A stretch of DNA of 64,000 bases, from contig JADLEQ010000025.1 in NCBI GenBank assembly GCA_020846005.1, positions 1 to 64,000 of the forward strand. Direction: 5' to 3'. The stretch comes from Polyangiaceae bacterium (lineage in GTDB: Bacteria; Myxococcota_A; Polyangia; Polyangiales; Polyangiaceae). Made by a program: the position numbers and the translations under genes. This document shows positions 53,352-64,000 of the stretch, one piece after another; within the stretch, counting starts at the first letter, position 1, and every line of letters starts with the position of its first letter. Below the pieces are notes generated by a model. That model was not told the DNA's origin and did not search any database. It worked only from the letters and a program-made list of their open reading frames with translations.

Positions 53352-54566
53352 ATGGAGCCGCCGGCGATCGCCGCAGCCTCGAGCGCTGCGCCTGGCTGGC
53401 AGCCTCGGACGTTCTGCTGGCGCTGCGCCAAGCCCGGCGACGCCTGCGTGTGCGCCAGCGTGCCGCGGGTCGAGAACCGGACGGAGGTGGTCGTCCTGCA
53501 GCACCCGAGGGAGCGGTTTCACCCGATCGGCACCGTGCGCTTCGTCGAGCTCGGGCTTGCCCGAGCGCGCGTCGAGGTGGCGCGCGCGGGGGGCTTCACG
53601 CGGCGTCCGCCGTGGATCGGGCCCCGCGCGGCGCTCCTCTATCCGGCGCCCGGCGCCGTCGAGCTCGCCCAGCTCTCGCCCGCCGCGCGGCCCGACCAGC
53701 TGGTGGTGCTCGACGGCACGTGGCACCACGCGAAGACGCTCCACCGCGACCTCGCCTGGCTCCGCGAGCTTCCCGCCCTCCGTCTCGCGCCGACCACCCC
53801 GAGTCGCTACCGGCTCCGACGAGAGCCGACGCCCGAGGCGATCTCCACCGTCGAGGCGGTCGTGGAAGCGCTGCGCTTGCTCGAGCCCGAGACGGGCGGC
53901 ACCGAGCAGCTGCTCGGTGCGTTCGATCGCATGATCGACCAGCAGATCGAGCACGTCCGGCGGGGGGGCGGCGGACGGCGCGTCGAGCGGAGCCGGCCGC
54001 GACCCTGGCGCTCTTATCCTCGCGGGCTCGTCGAGGAGTGGGACGCCCTCGTGATCGTGTACGCCGAAGGCCTCCGGGGCGTGCGCGCTGGCGCTCGAGC
54101 CGCGCGATGGCCCGTCCACGTCGTCGCGCACCGTCCCGCGACGGGCGCGACGTTCGAGTCGCTGGTGAGGGTGCCTGGCGACTGCCTCGAGGGACCGGCG
54201 CTCCGTCACGCTCGGCTGGCCCCGGAGGAGGTGGCGCTGGCGCCCGACGCCGTCGCGGCCGTCGCGGCGTTCGAGCGCTTCCTGCCCAGTGGCGCGGTCG
54301 TCGCGGCGTGGAACGCGACGACCCTCGACCTCGTGCTCCCCGGCGGGCGCGAGCGTCGCGGCGTGCTGGTGCTGAAGTCCGCGTACGGTTCCGCCACGGC
54401 GCAGGCGGCGGGCGTGCTGGAGGAGGCCACCGCGGCCCTCGGGCTCATCCCCCCGGAGCTCCCGGTGCGCGGCCGCGCGCGGGAGCGGCTCGCTGCGGCG
54501 GTGGCGATGGCCGCGTGGCTCCGCGCGCGCGCGCTGGGCGAGGCGCGCCCGCGCCCGCCGATGTAG
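53352..54566 (+). CDS. DTW-domain tRNA-uridine aminocarboxypropyltransferase with extra C-terminal domain
   Basis: 404 aa, about twice the usual DTW protein. Residues 20-210 form the DTW domain: Cys-rich start CWRCAKPGDACVC (22-34), VLQHPRERFHPIGT, then VVLDGTWHHAKTL (DGTW 121-124). DTW proteins add acp groups to uridine in tRNA. Residues 228-404 form a second domain (DALVIVYAEG, HVVAHRPATGATFESLVRVPG, FLPSGAVVAAWNATTLDLVLPG). It resembles DEDD/RNase H-like exonuclease folds in its strand order and its acidic and AWN..TLD positions. That second assignment is inference. It starts 13 bp after the hemerythrin gene. Confidence 0.88.
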   Translation: MEPPAIAAASSAAPGWQPRTFCWRCAKPGDACVCASVPRVENRTEVVVLQHPRERFHPIGTVRFVELGLARARVEVARAGGFTRRPPWIGPRAALLYPAPGAVELAQLSPAARPDQLVVLDGTWHHAKTLHRDLAWLRELPALRLAPTTPSRYRLRREPTPEAISTVEAVVEALRLLEPETGGTEQLLGAFDRMIDQQIEHVRRGGGGRRVERSRPRPWRSYPRGLVEEWDALVIVYAEGLRGVRAGARAARWPVHVVAHRPATGATFESLVRVPGDCLEGPALRHARLAPEEVALAPDAVAAVAAFERFLPSGAVVAAWNATTLDLVLPGGRERRGVLVLKSAYGSATAQAAGVLEEATAALGLIPPELPVRGRARERLAAAVAMAAWLRARALGEARPRPPM

Positions 54567-54629
54567 CCCGGGCCTCGCGGCGGGCGGGGTGGGTGGTGTC
54601 CCGCGCGCGGGGTGCTAGGGAGGCTGGTG

Positions 54630-56198
54630 ATGGCCAGGGCGTTCGCGTGGATGGCGGCGATGGTCGCCGGGTCGGGGCTGGTTGGAGCGTGCGGTGGGTC
54701 GGAATTCGGGAGCGCGTCCAGCCAGGGGCTCGACGCGAGCAGCGACTCGGGCTCGTCGGGCTCCGCAGGTCAGGACGGCAGCGCCGGAGGATCGGGGACG
54801 GGCGGCGCCAGTGGCAGTTCCGGGGCGGGAGGATCCGCCGGGGCAGATGGTGGCGGCGCCGATGCTTGCGCCCCGCCGCCGTGCGAGGCCCTCGGCGCGG
54901 AGTGCGGCGAGGTCGCGACCGAGTGCGGGATCGTGGACTGTGGCGCCTGCGGGGCCGGCGAGTCGTGCGGCGGCGACGGCCCCAACCGGTGCGGCACGCG
55001 GCCCTGCGTGCCTCGCACCTGTGGCGACTACAGCGCGACCTGCGGCCAGCTTGCCGACGGCTGCGGCAAGGTGCTGCAGTGCGGAGCGTGCGACGCGGGG
55101 CACCAGTGCACGACGGACGGCACCTCGTTTCATTGCCAGTGCGCGCCCCGCGCCTGCGGGGAGCTGGGGGCCAGCTGCGGCGTGGTGGACGATGGCTGTG
55201 GCAAACCCCTCGACTGTGGCGCCTGCTCCGACCCGGAGACGTGCGGGGGAGGCGGCATCGAGAATCGCTGCGGGTGCCAGGCGGTCACGTGCCAGCAGGT
55301 CGGCGCGGAGTGCGGCGACATCGAGGACGGCTGCGGGCAGGTGATCCCGTGCGGTACGTGCCCCGGTACGGCGTCGTGTGGCGGCGCGGGGCCGAACCGC
55401 TGCGGCAATCAGAGCTGCGTGCCGCGTACCTGCACCGAGGCAGGGTACGAGTGCGGCGTGTGGACGGACGGCTGCAGCGGCACGATCGACTGTGGCGGCT
55501 GCGATCCCGGCGAGAGCTGCGGGCAGGACACGCCCGGGCGGTGCGCGTGCGTCCCGCAGACGTGCGGCCAGCTCGGGGCGACTTGCGGCACCCCGCCGAA
55601 CGGCTGCGGGGGCACGCTGCAGTGCGGGAGCTGCGGCACGGGCACCTCGTGCGGCGGCGGCGGGACGCCGTACGAGTGCGGATGCACGCCGACGAGCTGC
55701 CCGGCGCTCGGCGCCACCTGCGGCGACTACCCGGACGGCTGCGGTGGCGTGCTCTACTGTGGGAGCTGCCCCACGGGGCAGATCTGCGGCGGAGATCGCC
55801 GCTGTGGGGCCGAACCCTGCGAACCTGCGACCTGCCCCGAGCTCGGCTGGACGTGTGGCTCGTGGCAGGACGGGTGCGGCGGGACGGTGAGCTGCGGCAC
55901 CTGCTTGCCGCCCGACACGTGCGGCGGCGGAGGCGTCCAGGGCCAGTGCGGCTGCACCCCCCAACAGAGCTGCGAGCCGGGCGGGGTTCGCGTCTGCGGC
56001 ACCTTCTCCACCTGCGGATCGACCTACACCTGCGCGTGCGGGCCGCTCGAGGTCTGCGCCAACGGGCAGTGCGTGCCGGACGTGATCGGCTGCACGGGCT
56101 GCCTCATTGGAGAGTGCTGCAACGGGCAGTGCTGCTCGTGGTCGGATCAGTGCTGTCCCGAGGGCTGCGTGCCGGCCGGGATGCCCTGCATGATGTGA
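54630..56198 (+). CDS. Cys-rich repeat lipoprotein
   Basis: 522 aa. The signal peptide ends LVGACGG, a lipobox. A Ser/Gly/Ala linker (about 30-80) precedes eight clear repeats of about 45 residues and a degenerate ninth. A typical unit reads C-P-R-T-C...LGA-CG...DGCG..L.CG.C..G..CGG.G..RCG. A distinct Cys-dense C-terminus (CTGCLIGECCNGQCCSWSDQCC) follows. Disulfide-rich repeats of this kind occur in myxobacterial surface lipoproteins and could bind ligands or form rods. ATG 54630 is chosen over GTG 54612: GGGAGG lies 6 nt upstream. Confidence 0.88.
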   Translation: MARAFAWMAAMVAGSGLVGACGGSEFGSASSQGLDASSDSGSSGSAGQDGSAGGSGTGGASGSSGAGGSAGADGGGADACAPPPCEALGAECGEVATECGIVDCGACGAGESCGGDGPNRCGTRPCVPRTCGDYSATCGQLADGCGKVLQCGACDAGHQCTTDGTSFHCQCAPRACGELGASCGVVDDGCGKPLDCGACSDPETCGGGGIENRCGCQAVTCQQVGAECGDIEDGCGQVIPCGTCPGTASCGGAGPNRCGNQSCVPRTCTEAGYECGVWTDGCSGTIDCGGCDPGESCGQDTPGRCACVPQTCGQLGATCGTPPNGCGGTLQCGSCGTGTSCGGGGTPYECGCTPTSCPALGATCGDYPDGCGGVLYCGSCPTGQICGGDRRCGAEPCEPATCPELGWTCGSWQDGCGGTVSCGTCLPPDTCGGGGVQGQCGCTPQQSCEPGGVRVCGTFSTCGSTYTCACGPLEVCANGQCVPDVIGCTGCLIGECCNGQCCSWSDQCCPEGCVPAGMPCMM

Positions 56199-56225
56199 GC
56201 GGGAGCCCCGCCGAGGCGCGCCGCG

Positions 56226-59902
<3,677 letters not shown>

Positions 59903-59906
<4 letters not shown>

Positions 59907-60919
59907 CGGTCGGGGCTCCTGGGACGTGCGGGGCGGGCTCGGGCGCGAGGCGACGGACGGCCTGCGGGGACGGGACGCTCGCGAGCGCGCGTCCCCCGGC
60001 GGGTCCCGACGGCGGTGACGACGGCGAACCCGGGCGGGCGAGCCTCGCGGCAGGTGACGCCACGCGGCTCGACGCTCAGCCCCGCGCGCGACAGCAGCCC
60101 GCGCAGTGCCCGCGCGTCGATCCCGGTGTTCACGTGCCCGTAGGTGGCCGTCACGTCGGCGTGCTGGTGGGGCGCCAGCGCCACGACGGAGAGCGTGCCG
60201 CCCTCCCGGAGCACGCGCGCGGCCTCGGCGACGGCGTGCGGCGGCGACTCGCTGTACGCGAGGACGTTGAAGAGCGTCACCGTGTCGAACCGCTCCCGCT
60301 CGAACGGCAGCGCGTGCATGTCGCCGACCACGAACCGGACGTTGCGGACGCCCGAGAGCCGCCGCCTCGCGGCCGCGATGACGCGCTCGCTCCGGTCGAG
60401 GCACGTCACCCGGGTGGCGCGCGGAGCCAGCAGCGCCGCGAGGACGCCGTCTCCCGATCCGACGTCGAGCACCTCGCCGAGCCGCACCAGGCCGAGCAGG
60501 CCCCGGAGGGTCGCCTCCCACGTGCGCCCCGGGGAGTAGTGACGGTCCATCCTCCCGGCGACGAGCTCCGGCCAGCCGCTCCCGGAGCGAGCGCGCACGA
60601 CCTCCCCCGCGCGCTCCCGGTCGACGGCGAGCAGCGGATCGTCGAGGCGGCCGGCGACCGCCTCCCACGTCGCCCGGGCGCCGCCCGTGGCCTCGGCACC
60701 GAGCGAATAGAACGAGGCCGCGCCGGATCGCCGGTCCTGGACCAGCCCCACGTCCTTCAGGCGCGCGAGGTGCGTCGAGACCCGTGACTGCCCGAGACCG
60801 GTCACGCGGACGAGCTCCGCCACCGTCAGCTCCTCGTGGGCGAGGAGCGCCAGGAGTCGGAGCCGGCTGGTGTCCGCCAGGGCGCCCAGCGCGGCCGTGG
60901 TCTCGGCGAGAGGCATCAT
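59903..60919 (-). CDS. ArsR-type regulator fused to SAM-dependent methyltransferase
   Basis: 338 aa. Residues 1-90 form an ArsR winged helix: [44 protein letters not shown]. There are no metal-binding Cys in the usual recognition-helix position. Residues 120-290 form a class I methyltransferase with [20 protein letters not shown] (motif I) and [15 protein letters not shown]. It precedes metH with a 4-nt overlap. ArsR-family regulators such as SahR control SAM-cycle genes in response to S-adenosylhomocysteine. The fused SAM/SAH site here makes such sensing plausible. A dyad over the promoter (60916-60943) suggests autorepression. A basic tail ends the protein. Confidence 0.9.
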
Positions 60920-60969
60920 CCGTTCATCCGAATGGGCGGATGATATCGTGCCGCGCGCTCGGGCGCCAA
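60916..60969 (-). promoter_or_regulatory. Promoter and operator-like dyad of the ArsR-methyltransferase/metH operon
   Basis: On the plus strand TCATCCG occurs at 60916-60922 and 60924-60930, and its inverse CGGATGA at 60937-60943. The last two form a perfect 7-bp dyad with a 6-bp spacer. On the minus strand a -10 TATCAT (60940-60945) overlaps the dyad and TTGGCG (60964-60969) lies 18 bp upstream. Half-sites thus cover the -10 and the start codon, as expected for an ArsR-type repressor site. Confidence 0.6.
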
Positions 60970-61027
60970 CCCCTCGCCGGGACCGGCGGCGATCGGCGGG
61001 GCGGCGGCCACGCGGGCCGCGGCCGCG

Positions 61028-61483
61028 TCAGCCCTCGACCTCGATCTCCTTGCCGGCGAGCGCTTCGCCGCCCTCCAGACAGATCAGCCGCACTCGGCCC
61101 GAGGACACGGCGCGCCCCTGCTCGTCTCGGACGGTGCACTCCCACACCTGGGCGCGGCGCCCTCGCTGCAGCGGCACGGCGGTGGCGGTGAGCTTGCCCC
61201 CTCGTACGGCGCGGAGGAACGCCGTCGAGTTCTCCAGTCCGACGGCGGATCGGCCGTGGCGGCCGGCGAAGATCGCAGCGCCCGTCGAGCAGCAGGCCTC
61301 GATCACGCCGGCGTGCACCCCGCCGTGCACGATGCCGTACGGCTGCTTGTGCACGCCGCTCACCTCGAGCTCGGCGACGACCTCGTCCGCGGTGGCGACC
61401 CGGAACACGAGCCCCATGGCGCGGTTCCAGCCGCCGGTGACGGCGTTGATGGTGTCGGCGAGGTTGGGCTCGGCGTCTTGCAT
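61028..61483 (-). CDS. Hotdog-fold thioesterase (PaaI/YdiI type)
   Basis: 151 aa. The hotdog active-site block YGIVHGGVHAGVIEACCSTGAA (about 48-70) has the catalytic Glu/His surroundings of PaaI-like acyl-CoA thioesterases. AVGLENSTAFLRAV and ECTVRDEQGRAVSSGRVRL follow as in the family. It hydrolyses acyl- or aryl-CoA thioesters in the cytoplasm. It lies 108 bp upstream of the ArsR-methyltransferase start, in the same direction, but the dyad and promoter between argue for separate control. The exact CoA substrate cannot be read from sequence. Confidence 0.9.
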   Translation of the reverse strand: MQDAEPNLADTINAVTGGWNRAMGLVFRVATADEVVAELEVSGVHKQPYGIVHGGVHAGVIEACCSTGAAIFAGRHGRSAVGLENSTAFLRAVRGGKLTATAVPLQRGRRAQVWECTVRDEQGRAVSSGRVRLICLEGGEALAGKEIEVEG

Positions 61484-61556
61484 GTTGGCTGATCCGTGGA
61501 GCGTTACGCCCGACGCATACAGCGCCGCGCGCGCCTCGCCAAGGCGAGCGTCGAGG

Positions 61557-62708
61557 TCACTGCCCGCGGAGGAGCTTCGCCCCGCTCGTCGGGCCCGCGC
61601 GGACGCCTCGATGCAGGACGATCGTCGCGCCCGCGGCGCGGCCCTGGGCGAACGCCGAGGATCTCGCGGAGGACCGCGACGCGATGCTCCGGATCCGCGG
61701 GTGGCGACGGCGGAAGTAAGCCTCGAGCTCTCCGTCTCCCACCCAGACCAGCCCCTCCGCGCGGGTCTGCTCGCGCTGGGCGTCGAGCTTCGCCCGGAAG
61801 CCCGACATCACCCCGGCGAGGAACCGGCGGCGATCGGCGTCTCCCCGCGCGCCGACCCGGCGCTTGTGGTCCCTCCACAGCCGCTCTGCCGTGTGGAGGA
61901 GGAACGAGTAAACGTACTCCGCGATCTCCACGTTCTCGCGCGTGCCGCATACCTCCAGGACGGTGCCCCGCATCCCGCGCTCGACGATCCAGACGCTCAC
62001 CCACAACGGCTCGACGAAGAAGTGCGAACCGAGCAGGGACGCCAGCACGCGCTCGGGCTCCTGGACGCGGCCGCTCGGCGATCCGAGGTGGCGGTGCACG
62101 AACTGGCGCGCGCGGGGCGAGTCGCCGACCTCCAGGTTGTGCTTGAGCAGCAGGCGCTGCGCGGCGGCCATGGCCGCCTCCGCCTCGTGCGGGTTCGGGC
62201 TCTCCGCCAGCGCGAGCAGCTTCGTGATGCGCTCCAGCACACGGCTGCGCTCCTCGCCGGGATCCGTCGGATCGCGTGGGAGGCCGCTCGCCGCCGCGTC
62301 GATCCCGAGGGTGGCGCACACGGTGCGAAAGGCGGGGCCATGCGCCGTCTCGTCGCGGATCCCCAGGACCTCATCCACGTACTGGTGCGCGATCTCGTGC
62401 TTGAGCACCTCGAGGACGGCCCCCCACGGCTGCGCGAGCAGCCCGCGAGCGATTTCGAGCGTCCGGGTGAGGCTGATCCAGCGCCCCAGGAAGGCGTGTG
62501 AATCGCCGAGGCAGATCGCCGGGGGCCGCAGGGCCTCGCGAAAGTGCATCCAGTTGAGGCGCGACCACTCCTCGGCGAGCGCTCGTACGGCCGCGGCCTC
62601 GAGCTGCACGGAGAGGCGAGGGAGGGCGTCCTTCGTCACTCGCGTCGGAATAGGCCGCCCGCGGGCCGACGTCCACCGGGCCCTGACGGGCGGGCGCGGG
62701 CGTGCCAT
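61557..62708 (-). CDS. SprT-like/DUF2786 metallopeptidase-like protein
   Basis: 383 aa as drawn. A SprT-like domain with the zinc motif KHEIAHQYVDEVLG (HEIAH at 104-108) is followed by a DUF2786 segment (VLERITKLLALAESPNPHEAEAAMAAAQRLLLKHNL, about 156-195) and about 180 more residues with YSFLLHTAERLWRDHKRR. SprT-type proteases act on DNA-protein crosslinks. The SprT plus DUF2786 pairing is seen in myxobacterial proteins, but its role is unclear. The start is uncertain: ATG 62708 lies only 11 bp from the divergent S1 gene, while GTG 62639 would remove 23 basic residues. It ends in a basic tail. Confidence 0.82.
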   Translation of the reverse strand: MARPRPPVRARWTSARGRPIPTRVTKDALPRLSVQLEAAAVRALAEEWSRLNWMHFREALRPPAICLGDSHAFLGRWISLTRTLEIARGLLAQPWGAVLEVLKHEIAHQYVDEVLGIRDETAHGPAFRTVCATLGIDAAASGLPRDPTDPGEERSRVLERITKLLALAESPNPHEAEAAMAAAQRLLLKHNLEVGDSPRARQFVHRHLGSPSGRVQEPERVLASLLGSHFFVEPLWVSVWIVERGMRGTVLEVCGTRENVEIAEYVYSFLLHTAERLWRDHKRRVGARGDADRRRFLAGVMSGFRAKLDAQREQTRAEGLVWVGDGELEAYFRRRHPRIRSIASRSSARSSAFAQGRAAGATIVLHRGVRAGPTSGAKLLRGQ

Positions 62709-62711
62709 GCT
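62706..62711 (+). promoter_or_regulatory. Putative -10 hexamer of the S1-domain gene
   Basis: CATGCT lies 8 nt before ATG 62720, with no Shine-Dalgarno. It is similar to TATGCT at 23443. Confidence 0.3.
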
Positions 62712-62719
62712 GCGCCGCC

Positions 62720-64000
62720 ATGGCGGCCGACGACTTCGCCTCGCTCTTTGCCGGATCCTCGAGCGCCGAGCGCGCGCCGCGCGCCGGCCACTCTCCCGGG
62801 CAAGTCGTGGAGGGGAGGGTCGTCCAGGTCGACGGCGAGAGCGTCTTCGTCGACATCGGCGGCAAGGCGGAGGCGCGCCTCCCCCGGCGCGAGATGGAGG
62901 ACGCGCGGGGTCGCTCGTCCGTCGCGCCGGGAGACCTCGTGCGCGCGACGGTCCGCGCGGTCGTCGAGGGAGCCATCGAGCTCACGGTCGCGTCCAGCCG
63001 ACTGGAGCACGCCGACACCGCGGCGCTCGAGCTCGCGCGCGACGCAGGTACTCGGCTCGAGGTGAAGGTCACCAAGGCGGTGAAGGGCGGGGTCGAGGTC
63101 GACGTCGGCGGGACGCGCGCGTTCTGTCCTGCGTCGCAGCTCGAGATCGGTCACGCCGGGGAGCTCGAGCCGTGGGTGGGGCGAACGCTGGAGGTGCGGA
63201 TCCTCGAGGTGCGTGACGCGGGGCGCTCCGTCGTCGTGTCTCGGCGCGCCGTGCTCGAGGCCGAGCGCGCCGAACGCGAGGCGACGCTCCGCGAGACGCT
63301 CGTCGCCGGGGCCGAGGTGGAGGGCACCGTGAGCAGCCTGGGTAGGCACGGCGTGCTCGTCGATCTCGGCGGGGTCGAGGGCTTCGCCCACGTCTCGGAG
63401 CTCGGGCCGGGGCGAGTCGAGCGCATCGAGGACGCGGTGAAGGTCGGCGAGGTCGTGCGCGCGCGGATCTTGTCGGTGAAGGACGGTCAGCGCGGCCTCG
63501 ACGTGCGCGTTTCGCTCCGGGCTGCCGGCGAGGCCGCGGCCAGCGCGCCCGAGCCGGACGAGGTCCTCGAGGGGACCGTCACCCGTCACTCGACGTTCGG
63601 GCTGTTCGTCGCGACGCCGAAGGGCGAGGGGCTCGTACCGCTCTCGGAGCTGGGGCTCGCGCCGAGCAGTGACCCTCGGCGCGCGTACCCCGTAGGGGGG
63701 GCGCTGCCGGTCGTCCTCCTCTCGCGCGACGCTCGCAACGGCAGGCTGCGGTTCAGCGCGCGTAACGTCGCGCGGGTCGAGGAGCGGCGGAACTTCCGCG
63801 AGTTCGCCGCGGGCACCGCGCAAGCGTCTACGCTCGGCAGCCTGGGCGACGTCCTCCGGCGCAAGCTCGGCCTCCCCGACGCCCCGCCCGAGCCGCCGGC
63901 CCCTCCCGCGCCGGCGCCCGCCGCGCCCCCCGCGCCGGCACCGAGCGCCGCTGCGCTCCCGCCGGTGCCTCCCGCCGCGGCCGTCGAGGTCGCGCGTTCC
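62720..64000 (+). CDS. Four-S1-domain RNA-binding protein, 3' end outside window
   Basis: 427 codons are visible without a stop, in frame to base 64000. ATG 62720 opens MAADDFASLF. Four S1/OB units are recognisable: VVEGRVVQVDGESVFVDIGGKAEARLP (about 28-100); LEVKVTKAVKGGVEVDVGGTRAFCPASQLE (110-175); VEGTVSSLGRHGVLVDLGGVEGFAHVSELG (195-265); and VLEGTVTRHSTFGLFVATPKGEGLVPLSELG (280-350). A SLGDVLRRKLGL block and a Pro/Ala-rich tail follow. It is shorter and more divergent than ribosomal protein S1 (rpsA has six domains), so it is probably an accessory RNA-binding or translation protein of a type frequent in deltaproteobacteria. Confidence 0.88.
   Translation, partial: MAADDFASLFAGSSSAERAPRAGHSPGQVVEGRVVQVDGESVFVDIGGKAEARLPRREMEDARGRSSVAPGDLVRATVRAVVEGAIELTVASSRLEHADTAALELARDAGTRLEVKVTKAVKGGVEVDVGGTRAFCPASQLEIGHAGELEPWVGRTLEVRILEVRDAGRSVVVSRRAVLEAERAEREATLRETLVAGAEVEGTVSSLGRHGVLVDLGGVEGFAHVSELGPGRVERIEDAVKVGEVVRARILSVKDGQRGLDVRVSLRAAGEAAASAPEPDEVLEGTVTRHSTFGLFVATPKGEGLVPLSELGLAPSSDPRRAYPVGGALPVVLLSRDARNGRLRFSARNVARVEERRNFREFAAGTAQASTLGSLGDVLRRKLGLPDAPPEPPAPPAPAPAAPPAPAPSAAALPPVPPAAAVEVARS

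Noticed and set aside
54880-56050. Direct repeats resembling a CRISPR array
   Set aside because: The periodicity is about 135 bp, in frame and Cys-codon driven. It is a repeated protein domain with no constant repeat or unique spacers.

Overview
The window is very GC-rich (roughly 70-75% by eye), uses GTG and TTG starts freely, and is densely packed on both strands. A Ser/Thr kinase, an FHA-domain sigma-54 activator, many lipoproteins with Gly/Ala/Ser-rich linkers, and a secreted protease ending in a MYXO-CTERM-like tail all point to a myxobacterium (Myxococcota, probably Polyangia/Sorangium-like). It reads as chromosomal sequence. The only mobile-element trace is the start of an IS4-type transposase at the left edge. 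No tRNA, rRNA, CRISPR array or prophage was seen.

Layout. 0-7.7 kb: transposase fragment, a divergent kinase / FHA-sigma-54 activator pair, a small XRE regulator, an OmpA-domain lipoprotein, a methyltransferase and guaB. 7.8-13.8 kb: trypsin-like lipoprotein, a three-gene YjfI/DUF2170-PspA-exported protein operon, and a lipoprotein. 13.8-19.4 kb (minus): prfB with its programmed frameshift, then a four-gene ABC efflux-type operon (membrane fusion protein, ATPase, two permeases). 19.7-28.8 kb: exported beta-propeller protein, glmU, and a giant lipoprotein followed by a FadL-like porin. 28.9-32.6 kb: aldo/keto reductase, two tandem zinc-ribbon/propeller paralogues, and a DCC-family protein.

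32.7-39.2 kb is the most unusual part. Seven plus-strand genes overlap at every junction. They encode two uncharacterised proteins, a MurG-like GT-B glycosyltransferase, three different radical SAM enzymes (two of them sisters) and a lipoprotein. It looks like a dedicated modification or biosynthesis operon of unknown product.

39.2-64 kb: a frameshifted gene with a coupled small gene, an MltD-like transglycosylase, fumC, a von Willebrand lipoprotein, ribA, holA, ribF, several small hypothetical proteins, an amidase, a hemerythrin, a DTW-domain tRNA enzyme fused to an extra domain, a Cys-rich repeat lipoprotein, an ArsR-methyltransferase/metH operon with a dyad over its promoter, a thioesterase, a SprT-like protein and a four-S1-domain protein running off the right edge.

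A window-wide feature is that many operon-leading genes have a TAnnnT-type -10 hexamer 5-9 nt before the start codon and no Shine-Dalgarno sequence, which suggests leaderless transcripts. All functions are inferred from sequence recognition; no searches were run.
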